In this document: positions 1 through 6,797 of the stretch, piece after piece | How the letters are laid out: each line of letters starts with the position of its first letter | How positions within the stretch are numbered: the stretch's first letter is position 1 | NCBI GenBank assembly: GCA_036340235.1 | Contig: JAYYZE010000004.1 | Span: 1-24,172 of the forward strand | Direction of reading: 5' to 3' | DNA from: GCA-2862585 sp036340235 | GTDB lineage: Bacteria > Bacteroidota > Bacteroidia > Flavobacteriales > UBA7312 | Length of the DNA: 24,172 nucleotides | Program-made: the position numbers and the translations under genes | Notes under the pieces: model-generated | Told to the model about the DNA's origin: nothing | The model's input: the letters and a program-made list of their open reading frames with translations, nothing else | Databases searched by the model: none

Positions 1-2
1 AT

Positions 3-764
3 GCCCAACTAAAAGCGTTTTATCAATACGATTACGACGGAGCCATTGGCTTGCTCCAAGAATGCATTGATTTGTTGTTAGAAAGCCCCATACAGGCAGA
101 GTGCAAGTTAATGCTAGGCGACATATACCTTATCACCAACAAAGAGTGGGACGCCATTATTCAATACTCTCAAGTAGAGAAGGCATTTAAAGAAAATCCC
201 ATTGGGCACGAAGCGAAATACAGACGTGCCAAAGTATCGTATTTTCAAGGTCAATTTTCATGGGCACAAGCCCAATTGGACGTACTAAAGGGATCCACCT
301 CCAAGCTCATTGCCAACAATGCCATGAAGCTATCACTGCTCATCACAGACAACATGGGTCTAGACACCTCTGCTCTAGCCATGCAAATGTATGCCAAAGC
401 AGACATGCTAGACTTCCAAAACAAGCATCAAGAGAGTCTTCATTTACTAGATAGCATGTTGTCCATATTTACAGGACATACACTATCAGATGAAATTATC
501 TTTAAAAAGGCAGAAATACATTTGAAAAAGGAAGAGTTTGAGCAAGCAGCCACCTTTTTTGAAACCGTTGTCACCGATTTTGCCTTCGATATTTTAGCAG
601 ACGACGCCCTATTTCAGTGGGCTACTCTTTTAGAAAACAAGCTAAACAACAAAACGAAGGCAAAAGAACTATACGAAAAAATAATAATTGACTACTCTGA
701 TAGTATATATACAACAGAAGCCCGAAAACGATTTAGAAAACTTAGAGAAGAATTAACTATTTGA
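3..764 (+). CDS. TPR-repeat protein, 5' end cut by window edge
   Basis: The frame is open from the left edge with no stop before 762-764, so this is the C-terminal part of a longer protein. A TTG at 51 could be read as a start, but the codons before it (A-Q-L-K-A-F-Y-Q-Y-D-Y-D-G-A) already look like a TPR helix. The roughly 250 visible residues are helical pairs with TPR-style spacing, for example a repeat ending in 'FEQAATFFETVV' and another in 'KAKELYEKIIIDY'. They resemble the solenoid of Bacteroidota tetratricopeptide proteins and of BamD/YbgF-like periplasmic scaffolds. TPR arrays bind other proteins; the partner cannot be read from the sequence. The signal peptide, if any, lies outside the window. 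The gene is 4 nt upstream of the DUF4286 gene and probably heads the same transcript as ksgA and mgtE. The TPR call is firm, the cellular role unknown. Confidence 0.8.
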   Translation, partial: AQLKAFYQYDYDGAIGLLQECIDLLLESPIQAECKLMLGDIYLITNKEWDAIIQYSQVEKAFKENPIGHEAKYRRAKVSYFQGQFSWAQAQLDVLKGSTSKLIANNAMKLSLLITDNMGLDTSALAMQMYAKADMLDFQNKHQESLHLLDSMLSIFTGHTLSDEIIFKKAEIHLKKEEFEQAATFFETVVTDFAFDILADDALFQWATLLENKLNNKTKAKELYEKIIIDYSDSIYTTEARKRFRKLREELTI

Positions 765-768
765 AAGA

Positions 769-1065
769 ATGATAATATACAACGTCACAGTCAGCCTAGA
801 CCCCAGCATACACCAAGATTGGTTAAACTGGATGAAAACATCTCACATACCAGACGTGATGAATACTGGCTATTTTATAGAACACAAACTATGTAAAGTT
901 CTGGTCAACGACGAACTGACTTATGCCATTCAATACCTTTGCAAAGACCACGAAACTCTCAGCGAATACCAACAGAAAATAGCCCCCAAACTACAAGACG
1001 AACACCGTCAGCGATACGAAGGTAAATTTGCGGCCTTTCGAACCTTACTAGAAATAATCGAATAA
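769..1065 (+). CDS. DUF4286 family protein
   Basis: This is a 98-residue soluble protein without signal peptide or membrane segment. The opening 'MIIYNVTVSLD' followed by 'HQDWLNWMKTSHIPDVMNTG' is the hallmark of DUF4286, a small family I know almost only from Bacteroidota. The predicted fold is a compact alpha/beta domain, plausibly a ferredoxin-like (dimeric alpha-beta barrel) fold. No catalytic residue set is obvious and no function has been assigned to the family that I know of. It lies between the TPR gene (4 nt gap) and ksgA (3 nt gap), so it is almost certainly co-transcribed with both. That position hints at a link to ribosome maturation or envelope work but does not prove it. Family assignment is confident; function is unknown. 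Confidence 0.85.
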   Translation: MIIYNVTVSLDPSIHQDWLNWMKTSHIPDVMNTGYFIEHKLCKVLVNDELTYAIQYLCKDHETLSEYQQKIAPKLQDEHRQRYEGKFAAFRTLLEIIE

Positions 1066-1068
1066 GAC

Positions 1069-1827
1069 ATGCGAAAGGTTAGAGCAAAAAAATACTTGGG
1101 TCAGCACTTTCTTAAAGACCTAAGCATTGCTCGAGAAATAGCCCATAGCTTAAGCCCGCAACATACCATTCTTGAAGTAGGACCAGGAATGGGAGTGCTT
1201 ACCAATTACCTTCTCGAATTAAACTCAGAACTCTACGTCATCGAAATAGATCAAGAATCGGTCAAGTACTTAAAAACCCATTTTCCTAACCTAAACAATC
1301 ACATCATACAAGGTGATTTCTTACAACTACCAATAGATGCTCTTTTTCAAAACGAGATTGCTCTAATAGGTAATTTCCCATACCATATTTCATCCCAAAT
1401 TCTGTTCAAAGCACTAGAACATAAAAACACAATTATCGAAATAGTGGGTATGTTCCAAAAAGAAGTAGCTGTAAGAGTGTGTTCTCAACCTGGCAACAAA
1501 AGCTATGGAGTTATTAGCGTTTTTTTGCAATGCTACTACCACACCGAATACCTTTTTACCGTTGACGAAGATGTTTTTGACCCACCCCCCAAAGTCAAAT
1601 CAGCAGTCATACGTCTTAAAAGAAACCAACGCCAACAACTTCCCTGCGATGAACGCGCATTTAAAAAAGTAGTGAAAACTGCTTTTGGACTGAGACGTAA
1701 AACGTTAAGAAATGCGTTAAAAAGTCTTAACTTGGTGGACCAAAACAAAGCAAAAAAATACTTAGAATTACGTGCTGAACAACTCAGTGTTGACGATTTT
1801 TTTGAACTAACTCAATGTTTTGAATGA
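1069..1827 (+). CDS. rsmA/ksgA: 16S rRNA (A1518/A1519) dimethyladenosine transferase
   Basis: KsgA uses S-adenosylmethionine to dimethylate two adjacent adenosines in helix 45 near the 3' end of 16S rRNA, a late checkpoint in 30S subunit assembly in the cytoplasm. The 252 residues contain the N-terminal 'KKYLGQHFL' signature (residues 7-15), the SAM-binding motif EVGPGMGVLT (36-45), the acidic ribose-binding segment 'VIEID' (57-61), the 'QGDF' loop (81-84) and the catalytic NFPY tetrad (102-105; NLPY in many relatives). The C-terminal helical RNA-binding region has the usual 'AFGLRRKTLRNALK' stretch. Length is normal for the family. The start codon is 3 nt past the DUF4286 stop, and the stop overlaps the mgtE start by 4 nt (ATGA), which suggests translational coupling. 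The identification is secure. Confidence 0.97.
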   Translation: MRKVRAKKYLGQHFLKDLSIAREIAHSLSPQHTILEVGPGMGVLTNYLLELNSELYVIEIDQESVKYLKTHFPNLNNHIIQGDFLQLPIDALFQNEIALIGNFPYHISSQILFKALEHKNTIIEIVGMFQKEVAVRVCSQPGNKSYGVISVFLQCYYHTEYLFTVDEDVFDPPPKVKSAVIRLKRNQRQQLPCDERAFKKVVKTAFGLRRKTLRNALKSLNLVDQNKAKKYLELRAEQLSVDDFFELTQCFE

Positions 1828-3176
1828 TGAAATTCGAACTCACCAACAATTTTATTAATGCGCTGAGCTCACAAATAGAACAGCAAGACAATGCCGCCAC
1901 CTTAGCATTGATAGACCATTGTCATCCAGCAGATATAGCAGAAATCCTTGATCATCTAGATTTCGACAAGAGCAGTAGACTATTCGAATTATTAGAAGAT
2001 AGTATAGCCGCAGACGTCTTGGTAGAGTTAGAAGACGACTTAAGAGAGAAACTTCTCAAAATACATACACCCAAAGAAATAGCGGAAGAGTTTGTAGAGA
2101 ATATGGAATCCGATGATGCTGCCGACATCATCTCTGAACTGCCGGAAGTCAAAAAACAAGAGGTACTCTCCCATATCGAAAATCAAGAACATGCCAGCGA
2201 CATTGTAGACCTGCTAAATTACGATGACAACACAGCGGGCGGACTAATGGCCAAAGAGCTTATCAAAGTCAATGAAAATTGGTCGGTCATGCGGTGCGTC
2301 AGAGAAATGAGAAAACAAGCCGAAGAGGTCGAATTTGTATACACCATATATGTTGTAGACAACAACAATGTACTGATAGGTACTCTATCTCTAAAAAAAC
2401 TACTACTCACTAACGCCAAGACCATCATCTCTGAAATAATGAAAACGGACATAATCAAAGTAGATGCATCGCTCAGCCAAGAAGAAGTAGCTAATACCAT
2501 GAACAAATACGACCTTATTGTGCTACCCGTAGTTAATGAAAACAACCAACTAATTGGCAGAATTACTGGTGATGATGTCATGGATATCATGAAAGAAGAA
2601 GCCGAACGAGATTATCAAATGGCGTCGGGAATTACAGACGATATTGAATCAAATGATAGCATCTGGCAAATTACCAGAGCGCGTTTACCTTGGCTACTAA
2701 TAGGCATGTTTGGCGGCATACTAGGTGCCAAAGTAATTGGCATTTTCGATATTGAAAGTAATTTTGAAATGGCGCTTTTTATTCCACTCATTGCCGCCAT
2801 GGGAGGAAATGTTGGTGTGCAATCGGCAGCTATTGTCGTACAAAGTTTGGCCAGTGGTACAGCTTCGCTAGGAAACATCTCCCAACAACTAATAAAAGAG
2901 TTGGGCGTAGCACTAGTCAATGGCGTTATCTGTTCGAGCATCATATTATGCTCATCGTATTTACTAGGTTACGGAATGGCCCTTAGCTTAACCGTTAGCT
3001 TTGCATTATTATCCGTCATTGTATTTGCTGCCTTATTTGGCACCTTTGTTCCATTGACTCTTAACAAATACAAAATTGACCCGGCTTTGGCCACCGGTCC
3101 ATTTATAACAACAGTCAGTGATGTTCTTGGGTTGTTCATTTACTTTCTCATCGGACAACTTTTTTTAGCCCTATGA
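1824..3176 (+). CDS. mgtE: MgtE-family magnesium channel/transporter
   Basis: MgtE is an inner-membrane Mg2+-selective channel that closes when its cytosolic domains bind Mg2+. The 450 residues follow the family layout. An acidic helical N domain covers about residues 1-130. Two CBS domains follow (about 137-255, with 'TAGGLMAKELIKV' at the first and 'LIGRITGDDVMDI' closing the second). A plug helix leads to five membrane segments from about 288 to the end. The pore signature GGNVGVQS lies at 327-334 and 'DPALATGPFITTVSD' at 419-433; D433 aligns with the ion-coordinating Asp432 of Thermus MgtE as I recall it. The gene overlaps ksgA and the next dehydrogenase by 4 nt each. Two adjacent ATG codons begin the ORF, so the start is ambiguous by one residue. 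The family is usually controlled by Mg2+ binding to the protein; no Mg2+ riboswitch is visible, and the tight upstream spacing leaves no room for one. Confidence 0.96.
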   Translation: MMKFELTNNFINALSSQIEQQDNAATLALIDHCHPADIAEILDHLDFDKSSRLFELLEDSIAADVLVELEDDLREKLLKIHTPKEIAEEFVENMESDDAADIISELPEVKKQEVLSHIENQEHASDIVDLLNYDDNTAGGLMAKELIKVNENWSVMRCVREMRKQAEEVEFVYTIYVVDNNNVLIGTLSLKKLLLTNAKTIISEIMKTDIIKVDASLSQEEVANTMNKYDLIVLPVVNENNQLIGRITGDDVMDIMKEEAERDYQMASGITDDIESNDSIWQITRARLPWLLIGMFGGILGAKVIGIFDIESNFEMALFIPLIAAMGGNVGVQSAAIVVQSLASGTASLGNISQQLIKELGVALVNGVICSSIILCSSYLLGYGMALSLTVSFALLSVIVFAALFGTFVPLTLNKYKIDPALATGPFITTVSDVLGLFIYFLIGQLFLAL

Positions 3177-4108
3177 AAAAGGTATTATTTATTGACAAAC
3201 TTCACCCTTTCCTATTCAACTATTTAGAAAAAAACGGCTACCATTGCGTTGAGGGTTATGACTTACAAAAGGAAGAAGCCCAAGCTATCATTAGCGACTT
3301 TTACGGTTTAGTTATTCGCTCCCGATTTAAAATAGACAATGACTTTTTAGACAACTGCGATCAACTCAAATTTATTGCTCGCGGGGGTTCAGGCATGGAG
3401 AACATCAACTTAAAATTTGCACAACAGAAAGGCATTTCATGCATTAACGCCCCAGAAGGTAACAGACAAGCTGTAGCTGAACATGCGCTGGCGATGCTAC
3501 TGAGTTTATTCAATCACCTCTGTACTGCTGATGGTGAAGTGAGGCAAAATCTGTGGCGGAGAGAAAACAACAGAGGCACCGAGCTGGCAGGAAAAACCAT
3601 TGGCATCATTGGCTATGGCAATACCGGCTCAGCGTTTGCCAAACTATTAGCTGGCTTTGATGTAAAAGTGTTGGCCTACGACAAATATAAAACTGGATTT
3701 AGCCACGCTCACGTGACTGAATGTAGCATGGATACCATTTTTGAACAAACGGACGTCTTGAGCTTACACATTCCACTAACAGACGATACCTACCATTTGG
3801 TTAATGATGCGTTTTTACAACGGTTCCAAAAGCCCATCTACCTAATCAACACTTCTAGAGGTAGCTGTGTAAACACACAGGCCCTAATGAAGGGGCTAAG
3901 TGATGGCACTCTTAAAGGAGCGTGTTTGGATGTTTTGGAACAAGAACACACCTCCTTTTCAACAGTTGAACGCACGCCAGAATTTAATGAATTAGCCGCG
4001 TCCAAAAAAGTGATTTTATCGCCACACACCGCCGGATGGACGGTCGAAAGCCATCTCAAAATAGCACAGATACTTTTTGAAAAGATAAAGGATCTTGAAA
4101 ATATCTAG
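3173..4108 (+). CDS. D-2-hydroxyacid dehydrogenase (phosphoglycerate dehydrogenase-like)
   Basis: This is a 311-residue cytoplasmic NAD-dependent oxidoreductase of the D-isomer 2-hydroxyacid dehydrogenase family, which interconverts 2-keto acids and D-2-hydroxyacids. The nucleotide-binding Rossmann motif is G147-Y-G-N-T-G152. The catalytic triad is complete: Arg229 in 'INTSRG', Glu258 in 'DVLEQEH' and His285 in 'SPHTAGWT'. The substrate side has 'ARGGSGMENIN' (69-79), similar to the 'GxGxDNID' region of SerA. It lacks the C-terminal ACT or regulatory domain of long 3-phosphoglycerate dehydrogenases, so it resembles the short type. The substrate could be 3-phosphoglycerate (serine synthesis), glyoxylate or another keto acid, and no serC or serB is next to it. 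Its ATG overlaps the mgtE stop by 4 nt. The enzyme family is certain, the substrate is not. Confidence 0.9.
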   Translation: MKKVLFIDKLHPFLFNYLEKNGYHCVEGYDLQKEEAQAIISDFYGLVIRSRFKIDNDFLDNCDQLKFIARGGSGMENINLKFAQQKGISCINAPEGNRQAVAEHALAMLLSLFNHLCTADGEVRQNLWRRENNRGTELAGKTIGIIGYGNTGSAFAKLLAGFDVKVLAYDKYKTGFSHAHVTECSMDTIFEQTDVLSLHIPLTDDTYHLVNDAFLQRFQKPIYLINTSRGSCVNTQALMKGLSDGTLKGACLDVLEQEHTSFSTVERTPEFNELAASKKVILSPHTAGWTVESHLKIAQILFEKIKDLENI

Positions 4109-4115
4109 TATTACA

Positions 4116-4133
4116 CATGGACACTAGTTCATG
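4116..4133. terminator. Possible bidirectional terminator hairpin between convergent genes
   Basis: Seven-base arms CATGGAC and GTTCATG pair around the loop ACTA, with one G-T wobble. The hairpin sits in the 36 bp gap between the hydroxyacid dehydrogenase stop and the stop of the convergent secreted-protein gene. There is no proper T-run on either side (only 'cattatt' on the + side), so it is a weak candidate supported mainly by position. Confidence 0.3.
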
Positions 4134-4144
4134 CATTATTCGCT

Positions 4145-4972
4145 CTATTTCAGAACAATAAGCTGATTGGTAAATACTCCTTTATTAGTATTTAGCTTTA
4201 AAAAATACGTGCCAGATGGTATGTTGTCAAGGGCAAGTGTTGGTATACTGGGGTCGTAACGCCTGATCACCCTACCTTGAAGATTTAGCAGCCATATATT
4301 GTCTAAAGAAAGCCCCTGCTCAACCAACGAAAGATTCACACCATCCTTGGCTGGGTTGGGATATAGCTTAAAAGGATGTAGGGTGTTTTCTTGAATACCA
4401 ACAAATTGACAAAAATTCTGTTGGGTATTGACATAGCCATAAGTGGAGGAATCAGAGGCCCAATAAAAGGTGCTGTCAAGACTTCCTTGAAGCTGTAAGC
4501 TGGTGCCTATCGAATCGGAATTTTGAAAGACGCCAATGTCAACAGCCGTTGCACCACTAAACGGCCCGTTAGTAGCTGTTACTTCTCCCTCATAACTAAG
4601 GAACTGTACCAAAGTATCTTGGCATACATTGTATAAGGCAATAGCGTCGCCACTAGTAGAAGATCCATTTTGAATAGACGATTTGTAGAAAAAGACAAAG
4701 CCCATGCCACAATGACTTTCCACCACCACAGTGTCTAAAGATAACGTGGCATAGTATTGACCATTGTTTCCATTAACAAAATACAGCTTGTAACATCCTA
4801 AATCGGTACCAGACAAAGCGGCTAGCTCGACCCCCTCCTGTATGTCACCCCCCTCATTATCATAGTGAATTTCATTAATAAATACACTACTGTTGAAACT
4901 GAAAAAGGAGGTTGTTTGGGCGTGGGTAATAAAAGTTACACTGAAAAAAACAAAGAATATTAACCGTTTCAT
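4145..4972 (-). CDS. Secreted protein with lamin-tail-like domain and T9SS sorting domain
   Basis: This is a 275-residue exported protein. An N-terminal signal peptide (hydrophobic segment FFVFFSVTFITHA, likely cut near residue 19) leads into a beta-rich region. 'VFINEIHYDNEGGD' (30-43) is the usual opening of lamin-tail-domain-like modules in Bacteroidota extracellular proteins, although 'EGVEL' replaces the more common EFVEL. The final 75 residues form a type A T9SS sorting domain: 'FKLYPNPA' (201-208), 'LLNLQGRVIRRYD' and the end 'GTYFLKLNTNKGVFTNQLIVLK'. Such domains send a protein through the type IX secretion system to the cell surface, where the tail is removed. No catalytic motif is visible; lamin-tail modules usually bind DNA, calcium or matrix. 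It lies 30 nt downstream of the aspartate kinase stop on the same strand, so it may be read through from that gene. The export route is well supported, the function unknown. Confidence 0.82.
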   Translation of the reverse strand: MKRLIFFVFFSVTFITHAQTTSFFSFNSSVFINEIHYDNEGGDIQEGVELAALSGTDLGCYKLYFVNGNNGQYYATLSLDTVVVESHCGMGFVFFYKSSIQNGSSTSGDAIALYNVCQDTLVQFLSYEGEVTATNGPFSGATAVDIGVFQNSDSIGTSLQLQGSLDSTFYWASDSSTYGYVNTQQNFCQFVGIQENTLHPFKLYPNPAKDGVNLSLVEQGLSLDNIWLLNLQGRVIRRYDPSIPTLALDNIPSGTYFLKLNTNKGVFTNQLIVLK

Positions 4973-4990
4973 AGCGTTGTATTTTGGCGA

Positions 4991-5010
4991 ATTTAGTAAA
5001 ATTTAGTAAA
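4991..5010. repeat. Perfect 10-bp tandem duplication at the aspartate kinase stop
   Basis: ATTTAGTAAA occurs twice in a row at 4991-5000 and 5001-5010. The second copy holds the last tyrosine codon and TAA stop of the aspartate kinase gene (minus strand). The first copy lies in the 30 nt gap before the secreted-protein gene and would supply the same Tyr-stop codons if in frame. It looks like a recent slippage duplication. On the minus strand it also yields two imperfect -7-like sequences (TAAATTTT and TAAATTCG). Confidence 0.6.
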
Positions 5011-6238
5011 CAAACTGAACTGTTTTGCCTGTTTTTTGTTCTAAAAGAATACGTTTTTCACCAATAACTCTCTGAATATCACCTTGAGAATAGTGCCTAA
5101 TGGTACACAAGGTGAGCTGCCTGTTATATTTTAGCTTGTACTTGGTCTTTAATTCTGAAAGTAAAAGGGGGATTTTGTGAGAGTCGTCATCGGCACAAAT
5201 AGAAAAACTCACGGCTGAATTTTGCATCATATTGACAGAAATATTATGAGATGACAACAAAGAAAAAATATGACTCAAATGATCTTCCACAATAAATGAT
5301 AAATCGCTAGCTGAGATTGATATTAAAATTTGTTTTTCTTTAAGGATAAATGAAGGTAAATGTGGTAACATTTTAATATTTTCACAGATGATAGTACCTT
5401 CATTTTCTGGATTTAAAAACGACTTAACCTTCAAGGTTATATTTTTTTCTTTTAGCGGCTGAATTGTTTTTGGATGAATGACTTTAGCACCGTAATAAGC
5501 TAATTCGATAGCCTCAGAAAATGATAATCTACTTAGAAGTTTTGCATCTTCAAAGAAACGTGGATCGGCATTCAACATACCATCAACGTCTTTCCAAATT
5601 ACCACCTCTTTCGCTTCCAAAGCAAAAGCCATTATTGCTGCACTGAAATCAGAACCTTCTCTTCCGAGTGTGGTTGAAAAGTTTTCGGATGTACAACCAA
5701 TAAATCCTTGGGTGATGTATAATCCATTCGATTGAATATATTCATTGATGTTTAAGGTGGTTTTCGCCCAATCAATTCTGGCCTGTCGATAAGTGTTATC
5801 TGTACGAACCAAATCCCTGGCATCTAACCATTGATTTGACACCCCTTCTTGTAATAAATAAGCACTTATGATTTTAGTGGACAACAACTCCCCCACCGAT
5901 ACAATCTGATCGTATTCAAAATCAAAATTTTGAGAGGGACTGTTCTCAATAGCCCATTCTATTTCGACAAACAAATTATTCACTTGGTCAAATATGGCGT
6001 GATTAGGCTCAAAAAGTTGGTCAATAATAGCTAGATGAAAGGATTTGATCTTATCTAACGAAGTCGGTGAATTTGAAAAATAACTCTCTACAATTCCTTC
6101 TAAATGATTGGTAGTTTTTCCCATTGCAGAAACGATAATAACGAGATTTTTTTCTTGTGTTTGTTTCAAAATACGGCATACATTTCGAACTCCCTCAGCA
6201 TCTTTAACCGACGCTCCGCCAAACTTGAAAATCTTCAT
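5003..6238 (-). CDS. lysC: Aspartate kinase, monofunctional
   Basis: Aspartokinase phosphorylates L-aspartate with ATP, the first step toward lysine, methionine, threonine and diaminopimelate. The 411 residues open with the kinase signature KFGGASV (5-11). The amino-acid kinase core carries 'VSVGELLSTKI' (113-123), TLGREGSDFSA (190-200), KDVDGMLNADPR (216-227) and 'YYGAKVIHPKTI' (248-259). The C-terminal region (about 303-400) looks like a pair of ACT domains, which in this family give feedback control by lysine or threonine. It is a stand-alone kinase; no homoserine dehydrogenase domain is fused. Its ATG overlaps the GNAT stop by 4 nt (ATGA), suggesting coupled translation. No leader peptide or lysine riboswitch can be seen in the short upstream space. 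Enzyme identity is secure; the effector cannot be read from sequence, and the symbol is by function. Confidence 0.93.
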   Translation of the reverse strand: MKIFKFGGASVKDAEGVRNVCRILKQTQEKNLVIIVSAMGKTTNHLEGIVESYFSNSPTSLDKIKSFHLAIIDQLFEPNHAIFDQVNNLFVEIEWAIENSPSQNFDFEYDQIVSVGELLSTKIISAYLLQEGVSNQWLDARDLVRTDNTYRQARIDWAKTTLNINEYIQSNGLYITQGFIGCTSENFSTTLGREGSDFSAAIMAFALEAKEVVIWKDVDGMLNADPRFFEDAKLLSRLSFSEAIELAYYGAKVIHPKTIQPLKEKNITLKVKSFLNPENEGTIICENIKMLPHLPSFILKEKQILISISASDLSFIVEDHLSHIFSLLSSHNISVNMMQNSAVSFSICADDDSHKIPLLLSELKTKYKLKYNRQLTLCTIRHYSQGDIQRVIGEKRILLEQKTGKTVQFVY

Positions 6239-6711
6239 TGAAATTTAAATTTTTTTAATTGTTCATGAGTAAGCTTTCCGTTATACCATTCTGAGCTGAT
6301 ATCGGCCTTGTACTTTTTATAAAAACGAATGGCATCTTGATTCCAATCAAGTACTTGCCATATCATTCCTTTAACATTTAGAATCTTAGCTTGCCGTATG
6401 GTTTCTTCAAATAGCATAGCACCAACCCCCTTGTTTCTGTAGGCCTCTTTGACAACAAAATCCTCCAAAAACAAAAAACGTCCTTTCCAAGTAGAATAGC
6501 GAATAAAATAAAATGATATACCTATGATTTCAGATTGGTGTTGAGCCACTAAAAACCAATAATGAGGGTGTTTGCCAAAGCCATCCTGTTGAAGGTCTTC
6601 TAAGCTTAAGGTCACCTCATGCAATGATTTTTCAAAATCGGCTAGTTCTTTGATAAGCCCCAATACAGCCGGCAAATCAGAAAATATTCCCTTTCTTATA
6701 GTGACTTCCAT
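6235..6711 (-). CDS. GNAT N-acetyltransferase, spermidine/spermine (SSAT)-like
   Basis: This 158-residue cytoplasmic enzyme transfers an acetyl group from acetyl-CoA to an amine. The pyrophosphate-binding loop is 'YRNKGVGAML' (91-100), matching the GNAT pattern R/QxxGxG/A. The preceding strand 'LEDFVV' (82-87) and 'ISFYFIRYSTWKGRFLFLED' (65-84) closely follow the SSAT/thialysine acetyltransferase subfamily, as do 'LADFEKS' (23-29) and 'DGFG' (43-46). Likely substrates are therefore polyamines, thialysine or other small diamines, but GNAT substrate calls from sequence are unreliable. It precedes aspartate kinase with a 4 nt overlap, and a perfect minus-strand TAnnTTTG element lies 16 nt before its ATG. 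The family is secure, the subfamily likely, the substrate open. Confidence 0.85.
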   Translation of the reverse strand: MEVTIRKGIFSDLPAVLGLIKELADFEKSLHEVTLSLEDLQQDGFGKHPHYWFLVAQHQSEIIGISFYFIRYSTWKGRFLFLEDFVVKEAYRNKGVGAMLFEETIRQAKILNVKGMIWQVLDWNQDAIRFYKKYKADISSEWYNGKLTHEQLKKFKFQ

Positions 6712-6726
6712 ATTCTAAAACAATTA

Positions 6727-6734
6727 CAAAGTTA
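6727..6734 (-). promoter_or_regulatory. Putative -7 promoter element for the GNAT-aspartate kinase operon
   Basis: Read on the minus strand, this is TAACTTTG, a perfect match to the Bacteroidota housekeeping -7 element TAnnTTTG. It would place transcription start about 10 nt before the GNAT ATG. I could not find a -33 TTG at the usual distance, so this is a motif match supported by position only. Confidence 0.42.
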
Positions 6735-6769
6735 ATTATTTTTACACTGCGTCTTTTGATTAAATTTTC

Positions 6770-6777
6770 GATATTTG
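6770..6777 (+). promoter_or_regulatory. Weak -7 promoter element for fbp-mfd
   Basis: GATATTTG matches the Bacteroidota TAnnTTTG element at all fixed positions except the first. It lies 20 nt before the fbp ATG, inside the 86 bp divergent gap, the only space where an fbp promoter could sit. No clear -33 TTG is present. Confidence 0.28.
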
Positions 6778-6797
6778 TTCACAAATTGATTTGTTAA

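Noticed and set aside
51..764. TTG at 51 as a true start for the TPR protein
   Set aside because: The same frame is open to the left edge and encodes TPR-like sequence before the TTG, so the gene begins outside the window.
2219..2590. Antisense ORF of 123 codons inside mgtE, with another at 2615-2944
   Set aside because: Both lie opposite a complete, motif-verified MgtE reading frame. Their translations are Ser/Ile/Leu-rich with no recognisable domain, as expected from the reverse of a membrane-protein gene.
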